DNA of 11,839 nucleotides from contig JAJDTQ010000094.1 of the NCBI GenBank assembly GCA_022827045.1, positions 1 to 11,839 of the forward strand, given 5' to 3'. Numbering within the stretch: position 1 is the stretch's first letter; each line of letters begins with the position of its first letter. This document shows, one piece after another, positions 1-9,053 of this stretch. The notes under the pieces were generated by a model. The model did not search any database. It saw only the letters and a program-made list of their open reading frames with translations, and was not told where the DNA came from. The position numbers were made by a program, and so were the translations under genes. Source of the stretch: Candidatus Binatia bacterium. GTDB taxonomy: Bacteria > Desulfobacterota_B > Binatia > UBA9968 > JAJDTQ01.

Positions 1-142
1 CGAGGTCAATCGGCTGCGGCTGCAGTACACCCACGGCTGGGACGACGACGACCAGGCGCCGGGCCACGATGGCGGACAGGTCTTTCTCCAATGGACGACC
101 GTTCTCGGCAGCCACACGCACGGTTTCCGTGAAAGGCGCTAG
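1..142 (+). CDS. C-terminal end of a probable outer-membrane beta-barrel protein (5' end outside window)
   Basis: An open frame enters from the left edge (first full codon at base 2) and ends with TAG at 140-142, leaving 46 residues. The visible tail has alternating polar and hydrophobic stretches (NRLRLQYTHGW, then QVFLQWTTVLGSHTHGF), separated by an Asp-rich turn. This resembles the last two strands of an outer-membrane barrel, ending in the aromatic-rich, His-containing tail I associate with barrel proteins encoded beside zinc/metal importers. The next gene in the same direction is a metal-binding ABC protein, which supports a role in passing metal across the outer membrane. Family and substrate are inference from a short fragment. 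The four consecutive Asp and three His could be metal-related or simply a surface loop. Confidence 0.5.
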   Translation, partial: EVNRLRLQYTHGWDDDDQAPGHDGGQVFLQWTTVLGSHTHGFRERR

Positions 143-174
143 GGCCCTGTCCGGGTAATCGAGTTGTGGCGATG

Positions 175-201
175 GTAGGGGCGACCGGCAGTCGCCCCTA
201 C
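175..201. repeat. Perfect 11-bp inverted repeat, intergenic palindromic element
   Basis: GTAGGGGCGAC (175-185) and GTCGCCCCTAC (191-201) are exact reverse complements around a 5-nt loop, CGGCA. The sequence is of the type that recurs as a dispersed intergenic palindrome in many high-GC environmental bacteria. It lies 32 nt after the stop of the barrel gene and about 100 nt before the binding-protein start. As RNA it would form a very stable hairpin that could stop decay or transcription from the upstream gene, but no T-run follows, so it is not a classic intrinsic terminator. The rest of the 143-304 gap shows no clear promoter or Zur-type palindrome that I can defend. Confidence 0.75.
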
Positions 202-290
202 GGGAGTCCCACCGTAGCGTAGCCTAGAGTGCGGAATGGCGGGGCGGCTTCGGGACGGAAGCTGCGTATCCCCGCCTGGAAGGGCCGTCC

Positions 291-296
291 GAGGAG
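291..296 (+). promoter_or_regulatory. Ribosome-binding site that fixes the binding-protein start
   Basis: GAGGAG lies 8 nt before the ATG at 305. This favours that ATG over the in-frame ATG at 236, which would add 23 non-conserved residues ahead of the signal peptide. Confidence 0.75.
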
Positions 297-304
297 ACAT
301 TCGC

Positions 305-1231
305 ATGACGACGAGCACGTTCACGCGGCTGTGGCCGCTGGCCGCCCTCGCCCTGTCGCTGGTCCTGGTGGCCGCCGGTTCGGCCGCGGCTGAGAAGATC
401 CGGGTGGTCACGACCATCCCGGACTTGGCCGACATCACCCGGCAGATCGGCAAGGAGCGGGTCGCGGTCGAGAGTCTCACTCTCGGCGTCCGGGACATCC
501 ACGCCATCCAGGTGAAACCCAGCATGGTCACCCGGCTCAATCGCGCGGATGCGGTGGTGCTGATGGGGCTGTCGCTGGAGCATGCATTCCTGCCGGCCCT
601 GCTCGACGTGGCCGCCAACCCGCAAATATCTCGCGGAGGGAGCGCCTATATAGATACCTCTGCCGGGGTTGTGCCCTTGAAGCCGCCCAAGACCTATTCG
701 CGAAAGGGTGGCGACATCCATCCGAGGGGCAATCCCCACTACAACCTGGACCCGGTGCTGGGAAAGCTGATTGCGCGGAACATCGCGGAAGGCCTGTCGA
801 AGGTCCGCGGCGAGCACCGCCCCTTCTTCATGAAGAATCTGCAGGCTTACGTCGCGGAGCTGGACCGGCGCATACCCGCGTGGCAGAGGATGGCCCGGGG
901 ACTGAATGGCGTGCAGTATGTCAGCTACCACGACGACATGGCCTACTTCGCCAAACGCTACGGCATGCGGTTGTTCGATACCCTGGAAGTGGCGGCCGGC
1001 ATCGGACCGACGCCGGCGCACATCGTCCAACTGGTGGAGCGGATGAAGGCCGCGCGGGTTCCGCTGGTAGTGTACGGCACTTATCCGCCCCGGGTGCCGC
1101 AACGTGTTGCCCGGGAGACCGGCGCCAAGCTCCTGCAGGTGCCCCTGTACGCGGGCGGTCCGGGGGTCGAAACCTACATCAAGTTCATCGACCATCTCGT
1201 CACCCGCTTGTCGGAGGTGGCCGGTCGGTGA
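305..1231 (+). CDS. Metal (Zn/Mn-type) ABC transporter substrate-binding protein
   Basis: This 308-residue protein belongs to the ZnuA/TroA-like cluster 9 solute-binding family. It would bind a divalent metal in the periplasm and deliver it to the permease encoded two genes downstream. The start at ATG 305 is chosen from the ribosome-binding site and because a signal peptide begins there: a hydrophobic run at about residues 10-25 and an Ala-rich cleavage site near residue 29 (SAAA then EK). Expected metal-ligand positions are visible as His66 (RDIH), His145 (GNPHYNLDP) and His209 (YHDDMAYF). The usual fourth acidic ligand near residue 280 is not obvious, and the His-rich loop typical of ZnuA is absent, with only a short segment at about 130-145. 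It overlaps the ATPase start. The exact metal (zinc, manganese or iron) cannot be told from sequence. Confidence 0.9.
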   Translation: MTTSTFTRLWPLAALALSLVLVAAGSAAAEKIRVVTTIPDLADITRQIGKERVAVESLTLGVRDIHAIQVKPSMVTRLNRADAVVLMGLSLEHAFLPALLDVAANPQISRGGSAYIDTSAGVVPLKPPKTYSRKGGDIHPRGNPHYNLDPVLGKLIARNIAEGLSKVRGEHRPFFMKNLQAYVAELDRRIPAWQRMARGLNGVQYVSYHDDMAYFAKRYGMRLFDTLEVAAGIGPTPAHIVQLVERMKAARVPLVVYGTYPPRVPQRVARETGAKLLQVPLYAGGPGVETYIKFIDHLVTRLSEVAGR

Positions 1232-1896
1232 CCGCGGGCGACACGCCCGCGCGTCCGGTCCTTGAGTTGCGGCACGCGTCGCTGGGGTACGGCGCCGAGA
1301 CGGTGCTCGACGATGTCGATCTGCGCATCGATGCCTCCGAATTCGTCGGGTTGGCGGGAGCCAACGGGTCCGGCAAGACTACCCTCCTCCGGTCCATGCT
1401 GGGCCTGCTTCCGCCGCGCGCCGGCAGTGTGGAACGACACCTTCCGCGCGCACGTCTCGGCTACGTACCCCAGCAAGCTTCCCTCGACACCTACTTCCCC
1501 TTGACCGTGTGGGAGGTGGCGGCCATGGGCGCCTACGGCCGGCTGCTTCCCTGGCGGCGATTCTCCGGGCACGAGCGCCAACGGGTCGACGCGGCTCTGG
1601 AGCAGGTGGGGCTGGCCCGGGTCCGCCGAGCCGTGTTCTTCCACCTCTCGGGCGGACAGCGCCAACGGGCACTCATTGCACGGGCCCTGACCGTGGATCC
1701 GGCATTGCTGATCCTCGATGAGCCTTTCGCCGGCGTGGACCGGAATGCCCGCGAAGACATCGCGCGACAACTGGTCGATCTCAACCGCGGGTCGCGGATG
1801 ACCATCGTCCTCTCGAGCCACGACAGCGAGATCCTCGATTGGACCTGTGGACGGGTGATCCGTCTTTTCAGCGGCGGTGTGCGCGAGCAGGCGTAG
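1228..1896 (+). CDS. Metal ABC transporter ATP-binding protein
   Basis: This 222-residue ATPase powers the metal importer from the cytoplasmic face. Motifs in order: Walker A GANGSGKTT at 44-52, Q-loop Gln82 (GYVPQQ), signature LSGGQRQR from 140, Walker B LLILDEP at about 160-166, D-loop around GVD at 169-171, and switch His198 (SSHD). The start is taken as GTG 1228, which overlaps the TGA of the binding protein, with GGAGG at 1213-1217 10 nt upstream. A much longer open frame runs further upstream (to 880), but that part only shadows the binding-protein gene. Length and motif set match ZnuC/MntB-type ATPases. The one-base-shifted overlap suggests translational coupling to the binding protein. 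Confidence 0.93.
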   Translation: MTAGDTPARPVLELRHASLGYGAETVLDDVDLRIDASEFVGLAGANGSGKTTLLRSMLGLLPPRAGSVERHLPRARLGYVPQQASLDTYFPLTVWEVAAMGAYGRLLPWRRFSGHERQRVDAALEQVGLARVRRAVFFHLSGGQRQRALIARALTVDPALLILDEPFAGVDRNAREDIARQLVDLNRGSRMTIVLSSHDSEILDWTCGRVIRLFSGGVREQA

Positions 1897-1906
1897 GGAT
1901 GGGGGC

Positions 1907-2797
1907 GTGGCGAGTGCGTTCGTAGAGGTCCTGAGCCCGTCCTTCCTACTGTTTCCCGCGGTGGTCGGAAGCATCGTCCTGGGTCTGGTCTGCCCGGTGG
2001 TGGGCGGCTTCCTGGTCCTGAGGCGCAGCGTGCTGCTGGGCCTGACGCTGCCGCAACTGGCGGCCGCGGGGGTGGCGTTCGCGATGTTCGCGCACGAGGT
2101 CGGGCTGGTGCCGCATCCGGGCCATACGTCGGGCGACGCACACAAGGTCGAACGGTTGCTCGCCTACGGCGGTTCGCTGCTTTTCACTTTCGGCGGGATG
2201 TTGCTCCTGGGCTTCCTGGACGCGCGCGGCACCGGCCGCGCGGAGACCCGGCTGGCCGTGGCCTACGCTCTGGCGGGCGCGCTCACGGTCCTCTTCCTGG
2301 CGTTCTATCCCTTTGGCGAAGCGGCGATCCTGAGTCTGGTCAAGGGCGAAGCGGTGGTGCTGTCGTGGGCCGAGCTTGCCACCCTGGGCGGGGTCTATGC
2401 GGTGGTGCTGGCGTGCCTGGTCCTGTTTCGCCGCGAGTTGCTGATCTCGTCGTTCGATCGCGACCTCACCACCCTCCTCAAGGGGGGTACCGCCGTCTGG
2501 GACCTTCTCTTCCATCTGCTTGCCGGCGTCACCGTGGCGCTGGGGGTGATCATGGCCGGGCCGCTGCTCACTTTCGGCTTTCTGGTGCTGCCGCCCATCG
2601 CCGTGCGGCCGCTGGTGTCGCGCATGGCGCCGTATTTCATCGCGGCGTCTTTGGTGGGCGCCTGCACCGGGGTGGCGGGTTTCGCCGTCTGCTACCGGTT
2701 CGATCTCCCCTTGGGGCCCACCATGGTGGCCCTGGGTTGCGGGCTGGTGCTTTGCGCCCGCATCGTGGCGTGGATCGGGATGAAGGCCCGCTCGTAG
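1907..2797 (+). CDS. Metal ABC transporter permease (ABC-3 family)
   Basis: This 296-residue, strongly hydrophobic protein is the inner-membrane channel of the importer. By eye there are about seven or eight membrane segments, near residues 13-38, 44-63, 86-104, 115-134, 155-175, 200-230, 243-262 and 270-292. The stretch GPLLTFGFLVLPPIAV at 218-233 is the hallmark C-terminal core of ABC-3 permeases. The segment LTLPQLAAAGVAFA at 47-60 replaces the more usual His-containing version of this region. A His-rich external or cytosolic loop (HEVGLVPHPGH and onward) lies at 63-79. GTG 1907 is preferred because a purine-rich AGGGATGGGGG follows the ATPase stop directly. GTG 1877 would add ten residues and overlap the ATPase by 20 nt. 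This is the last gene of the transporter unit, and it faces the HD-domain gene. Confidence 0.9.
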   Translation: MASAFVEVLSPSFLLFPAVVGSIVLGLVCPVVGGFLVLRRSVLLGLTLPQLAAAGVAFAMFAHEVGLVPHPGHTSGDAHKVERLLAYGGSLLFTFGGMLLLGFLDARGTGRAETRLAVAYALAGALTVLFLAFYPFGEAAILSLVKGEAVVLSWAELATLGGVYAVVLACLVLFRRELLISSFDRDLTTLLKGGTAVWDLLFHLLAGVTVALGVIMAGPLLTFGFLVLPPIAVRPLVSRMAPYFIAASLVGACTGVAGFAVCYRFDLPLGPTMVALGCGLVLCARIVAWIGMKARS

Positions 2798-2810
2798 CAT
2801 GCGCTGGGAT

Positions 2811-2860
2811 GGCGCCCTTCGACTTCGCGCCGCTGGCGCGGCGCTACGCTCAGGGCGAAC
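2811..2860. repeat. Convergent-intergenic palindromic repeat with hairpin core
   Basis: The 75-nt gap between the two convergent genes holds a nested palindrome. The outer arms CGCCCT (2813-2818) and AGGGCG (2852-2857) are complementary, and an inner core GCGCCGC (2827-2833) pairs with GCGGCGC (2838-2844) around a TGGC loop. The flanks CCCTTCGAC and GCTCAGGGCGAAC look like the ends of a widespread dispersed intergenic element seen in many environmental genomes. That family match is from memory. Its position means a hairpin forms in both transcripts, so it may act as a bidirectional 3' end, although there is no T-run. Confidence 0.6.
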
Positions 2861-2872
2861 GAGGCCCTTCTC

Positions 2873-4237
2873 TCACTCTCCGGCGCCGTGGAACACCTCT
2901 TCGGTGCAGGAGGCCAGCAGCCGGTCGTGGTCGTGGTCCAGGGCGAACACGCGGAACTTGACGATCTTGGAAGGGATGTAGGCGAACAGCTCGGCCATGG
3001 ACTCCTTGGTGATGGCGCCGGTGGAGGGGTCGTAGGTGTGGATCTGCTTCTTGCCCATGGCCATGGGGTTTTCCGGCCGGGAGTCCTGGGTGGCGATGTC
3101 CACGTGGTAGACCAGGTCCCGTTTCTCCGCGGGCAGTGCCGCCCGGATCAGAACCTCCCATTCGTGGACTTCGATGAGGTCGAGGCCGCTCGCCATCTCC
3201 GCCGAGGACAGGGTCCTCTCGTAGGCCAGCCGCCACTTGAGATCGCGGTCGAGGATGCGGCCCCATTCGCGCCCCAGCGGGGTGTCGTGCCGGCGCCAGC
3301 GTGACACCTCCTGCAAGAGCGACCAGTCCGTCAGGTGCAGGTACTGCTCCATGTGCTCCAGGGGATTGCCCGGCGCGATGCGCGCCATGGTCTCCGGGAA
3401 CAGCTCCTGGAGGTGCGCGTCGATGGCCCGGGTGGTGCGGTGGAAGTAGACGTTCTCGTAGAGGTACTTGCGCGCGTTGAGGAACATGGTGAGGGCGCCC
3501 TCGCCGGAACGGTGCAGGGTCAGCCCCTTGGGGGAGATGAAGGTGTAGTAGATGAGCCTGTCCCGGTCGATGGGTCCCACCGCCACGCCGCACATGTACG
3601 AGTCCCGCGACACGTAGTCGAGGTTGTCGAAGGTGAAGATGCCGTTGGTTAGTGGCTGGAGGAACCGCAGCCACAGGGGCTTGGCGGGATCGTCCTCGGA
3701 GTCCTTCTTGATGGGGAAGGCGATGTCCTCCGGATCGAGAACTTCTCCCTCCGCGAACCGGCCCGTGGGGCTGCGGCGGATGCCGCGGATGATGTCGCCG
3801 AGGTGCTCGCGGATGATGACCTGGGAGATGTCCTCGTGGATCAGGTCGTGCTGGCTGAGAAAGTGGTTGTCAAAAAAATGACAGAAGGGGCCATGGCCGA
3901 CGTCGTGCAGCAGGCCGGTGACCCGCATGTACTCTTCCACGTAGTTGGGGGAAGGGCACTCCTCGCCCAGCGCCTTGCGTAGCGAGGGGTAGAGGCCGCG
4001 GGCGAAGGCGCCGGCCAGGTGCATGGCTCCCAGGCAGTGCTGGAAACGGGTGTGCTCGGCCGAGGGATAGACCCAGCGGGCGCTCTGCAGCTGGAAGATG
4101 TAGCGCAGGCGCTGGAACCAGGGGGAATCGATGAGGTCCTTTTCCGTGGCCTCATCGGCGTCCTGGGGGACGGTGAAGGGGATGTATCGATGGATCGGGT
4201 CGGCGATGAGGGAGCATCCGGAGTACTCGTCACGCAT
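2873..4237 (-). CDS. HD-domain phosphohydrolase, SAMHD1/YwfO-like (probable dNTP hydrolase)
   Basis: This 454-residue protein belongs to the COG1078 HD superfamily. Known members are metal-dependent hydrolases, and several split dNTPs into deoxynucleoside and triphosphate. The metal-site residues line up by eye with human SAMHD1: Arg64 and His67 in HTRFQH, His111-Asp112 in LLHDVGHGPF, and Asp204 in FDNLDYVSRD. Further counterparts are His115, His120, His134, Tyr208 and Asp212. The catalytic half is therefore intact, and the last 180 residues or so form the family's helical C-terminal part. The start at ATG 4237 lies 18 nt after the archease-like gene, with a weak GGGG ribosome site. It is the last gene of the leftward cluster. 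Substrate (dNTP or another nucleotide) and any allosteric site cannot be settled here. Confidence 0.88.
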   Translation of the reverse strand: MRDEYSGCSLIADPIHRYIPFTVPQDADEATEKDLIDSPWFQRLRYIFQLQSARWVYPSAEHTRFQHCLGAMHLAGAFARGLYPSLRKALGEECPSPNYVEEYMRVTGLLHDVGHGPFCHFFDNHFLSQHDLIHEDISQVIIREHLGDIIRGIRRSPTGRFAEGEVLDPEDIAFPIKKDSEDDPAKPLWLRFLQPLTNGIFTFDNLDYVSRDSYMCGVAVGPIDRDRLIYYTFISPKGLTLHRSGEGALTMFLNARKYLYENVYFHRTTRAIDAHLQELFPETMARIAPGNPLEHMEQYLHLTDWSLLQEVSRWRRHDTPLGREWGRILDRDLKWRLAYERTLSSAEMASGLDLIEVHEWEVLIRAALPAEKRDLVYHVDIATQDSRPENPMAMGKKQIHTYDPSTGAITKESMAELFAYIPSKIVKFRVFALDHDHDRLLASCTEEVFHGAGE

Positions 4238-4255
4238 GGAGCGCCCCGTTGACGG

Positions 4256-4684
4256 TCACAGCTCGAAGCTCACCTGGGCGGTCCATTGGGAACCCATCTT
4301 GCCCAGGTGGCTCAACCTTTCGTCCACCGCGCCGATGGCCTCGCGCTCTTCGTGGCGGTCGGGATCGAATTTCTCGCCTCTGGCCTCGGCGCGCACGAAG
4401 AACTCGCCCGACTCGTGGATGTCGAATTCCTTCAGCATGTATCCGCTGACCTGGTATTCGTAGAGCAGCTCGCGCATCCAGTTGACCATCAGGTCGTCGT
4501 TGTCCAGCCCTTCCACCTCCAGGGTGACGCTCTCCCGCGCTTCCACGGCGGTCATGTCCACCAGCAGGTCGAACAGCGCCGCCCCGGCGTCGGCGAGAAT
4601 CCCCTGCAGCGAGTCGCCGGAGAGCCGGATGCTCAGCTCCGATGACTTCCTGATGACCCTGTATTTCTTGTCCTCGTCCGCCAT
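4256..4684 (-). CDS. Divergent archease-like protein
   Basis: This 142-residue protein resembles archease (COG1371), the small metal-binding activator of the RtcB RNA ligase. Recognisable family landmarks are ALFDLLVDMTAV at about 37-48, DLMVNWMRELLYEY at 64-77, GEKFDPDRH at 103-111 and a hydrophobic last strand WTAQVSFEL. The usual N-terminal HTADVGI motif reads KSSELSI (13-19), and the final Asp of the family appears as Glu141, so both metal-ligand aspartates look like glutamates. The Lys-Ala-Val-Thr-Tyr-His block is also lost (IGAVDERL at 117-124). There are three consecutive ATG codons (4690, 4687, 4684). The AGGA ribosome site sits 2, 5 and 8 nt from them, favouring 4684 or 4687. No rtcB is present in the window. 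Function is uncertain. Confidence 0.7.
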   Translation of the reverse strand: MADEDKKYRVIRKSSELSIRLSGDSLQGILADAGAALFDLLVDMTAVEARESVTLEVEGLDNDDLMVNWMRELLYEYQVSGYMLKEFDIHESGEFFVRAEARGEKFDPDRHEEREAIGAVDERLSHLGKMGSQWTAQVSFEL

Positions 4685-4692
4685 CATCATGA

Positions 4693-4696
4693 TCCT
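4693..4696 (-). promoter_or_regulatory. AGGA ribosome-binding site before a triple ATG
   Basis: On the - strand AGGA precedes TC and then three in-frame ATG codons. Spacing is 2, 5 and 8 nt, so the third or second ATG is the likely start of the archease-like gene. Confidence 0.5.
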
Positions 4697-4705
4697 GCCA
4701 AGGAA

Positions 4706-4730
4706 ATTAGCCCATATCCGGCGTTGCCCG

Positions 4731-4734
<4 letters not shown>
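4706..4734 (-). promoter_or_regulatory. Possible sigma70-type promoter at the end of larB
   Basis: On the - strand TTGACG (4734-4729, overlapping the larB stop) is followed after exactly 17 nt by GCTAAT (4711-4706), within a locally AT-richer patch. The -35 match is good (5 of 6) and the -10 is weak (4 of 6, lacking the key second A). If real, it would start a transcript about 10 nt before the archease-like gene and separate the last two genes from the rest. Confidence 0.22.
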
Positions 4735-5480
<746 letters not shown>

Positions 5481-5486
5481 GGCTGC

Positions 5487-6491
5487 CTAACGCATCCCCT
5501 TGAAGTGGTCGTAGCCGAGGGCCGTCAGGGGCACGCGGTCGCCCCGCGGGTCCACCAGCGTGAGACCGTGTTTTCGGGGCACGCATTCGCCGATGCGGGT
5601 GATGGGGACGTTGGTGCGCCGGGCGACCCGTTCGACCCCCTTGCGGGCGCCGCTTGCGGCGGTGAACAGCAACTCGTAGTCCTCGCCGCCGGCCAGCGCG
5701 CAGGCGAGATCCTCCGGACCCGCCACACGGGCGAAGGCGCGCGACAGCGGCACCTGGTCCTGCCGCACCACCGCGCCGGTGCCGCTGGCGCGGCAGATGT
5801 GCCCCAGGTCCTGGGCCAGCCCGTCGCTCACATCCATCATCGCCCTGGCCAGCCCTTGCCGGGCCAGCTCCATGCCGGTCTTCACTCTCGCCGTGGGATG
5901 GTGGTGCCTGCGGATCAGGTAGTTCCGGTCCCGCGCCGAGACCTCGGGCCGCGGATCGGCCAGCAACCCGAGGCCCAACGCAGAGTCCCCAAGGGTGCCG
6001 GTTACGTAGATGTCGTCGCCCACCCTGGCGCCGGCGCGGGTGACGGCGCCGTAGGGCGCGAAGCCGGCCAGGAAGACGTCGATGATCATGCGGTCGGCGG
6101 CGCACGTGTCGCCCCCCGCCAGCGCCACGCGGTGCTCGGCGGCGGCGGCGTGAATGCCGCGGACCAGCGCCGTCACTCCCTGCGTGGCGAGGTCGGGCAG
6201 CGCCAGCGACAGTAGGAAATAGGCCGGACGCCCCCCCATGGCGGCGATGTCACTCAGGCTGGCGGTAAGGGACTTGTGCCCAAGATCGCGCATGGAGATC
6301 CAGTCGCGGTTGAAGTGGACGCCTTCGACGAGGAGGTCCGAGGTGACCAGGAGCGAGTCGTCGGGTGTGGAGACGCGGGCGGCGTCGTCGCCGATGCCCA
6401 GGCGCACGCCGCGGGCCCGCCGGGTCTTCCCGCGGATCAGGTCGATGAGCCCGAACTCTCCCAGGTCCCGAAGTGTCCCGGACACCCTCAC
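5487..6491 (-). CDS. thiL: Thiamine-monophosphate kinase
   Basis: This 334-residue cytosolic enzyme uses ATP to convert thiamine monophosphate to thiamine diphosphate, the active coenzyme. Diagnostic blocks are GEFGLIDLI at 11-19, GIGDDAA at 32-38 (metal/ATP-binding acidic pair), SDLLVEGVHF at 51-60, SLSDIAAMGG at 78-87, AGGDT at 125-129, DVSDGLAQDLGHI at 220-232 and GGEDYELLF at 268-276. No ATG is available: the start is GTG 6491 or GTG 6485, both placed directly at the edge of a palindromic repeat that also supplies the AGAGGG ribosome site. The first eight or so residues (MRVSGTLR) are therefore repeat-derived and probably not conserved. It lies 72 nt after lon and 6 nt before larB. The function call is secure; the exact N-terminus is not. 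Confidence 0.95.
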   Translation of the reverse strand: MRVSGTLRDLGEFGLIDLIRGKTRRARGVRLGIGDDAARVSTPDDSLLVTSDLLVEGVHFNRDWISMRDLGHKSLTASLSDIAAMGGRPAYFLLSLALPDLATQGVTALVRGIHAAAAEHRVALAGGDTCAADRMIIDVFLAGFAPYGAVTRAGARVGDDIYVTGTLGDSALGLGLLADPRPEVSARDRNYLIRRHHHPTARVKTGMELARQGLARAMMDVSDGLAQDLGHICRASGTGAVVRQDQVPLSRAFARVAGPEDLACALAGGEDYELLFTAASGARKGVERVARRTNVPITRIGECVPRKHGLTLVDPRGDRVPLTALGYDHFKGMR

Positions 6492-6517
6492 CCCAACCCT
6501 CTCCCGGAGGGAGAGGG
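6482..6517. repeat. Palindromic repeat supplying the thiL ribosome site and start
   Basis: CCCTCTCCC (6497-6505) and GGGAGAGGG (6509-6517) are exact reverse complements around a 3-nt loop. The neighbouring CCCTCACCCC (6485-6494) completes a sequence of a type I know as a very common intergenic repeat in high-GC bacteria. In the lon-thiL transcript the 3' arm of this 9-bp, GC-rich stem contains AGAGGG, the only good ribosome-binding site for GTG 6491. The element therefore overlaps the translation start region of thiL. It may also act as an mRNA decay barrier after lon. No T-run is present for a terminator. Confidence 0.7.
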
Positions 6518-6563
6518 AGTCGGAGGGCGGCGAAATGGACCCTCACGATGAGCCATTGTTACG

Positions 6564-9044
<2,481 letters not shown>

Positions 9045-9053
9045 GGGTTATCC

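Noticed and set aside
236..304. Earlier start (ATG 236) for the binding protein
   Set aside because: It would place 23 polar residues before the signal peptide. ATG 305 has a strong ribosome site and begins the signal sequence directly.
224..1195. 323-codon open frame on the - strand opposite the binding protein
   Set aside because: Antisense shadow of a clear metal-binding protein, with no ribosome site or family features.
880..1227. N-terminal extension of the ATPase back to ATG 880
   Set aside because: The extra 116 residues overlap the binding-protein gene in another frame and are not ATPase-like. GTG 1228 gives a normal length.
1174..2145. 323-codon open frame on the - strand opposite the ATPase and permease start
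   Set aside because: The opposite strand encodes all ATPase motifs. This frame spans a gene junction and has a shadow-type composition.
2827..2844. Intrinsic terminator at the convergent junction
   Set aside because: The hairpin is good but neither strand has a T-run after it. It is listed as a repeat instead.
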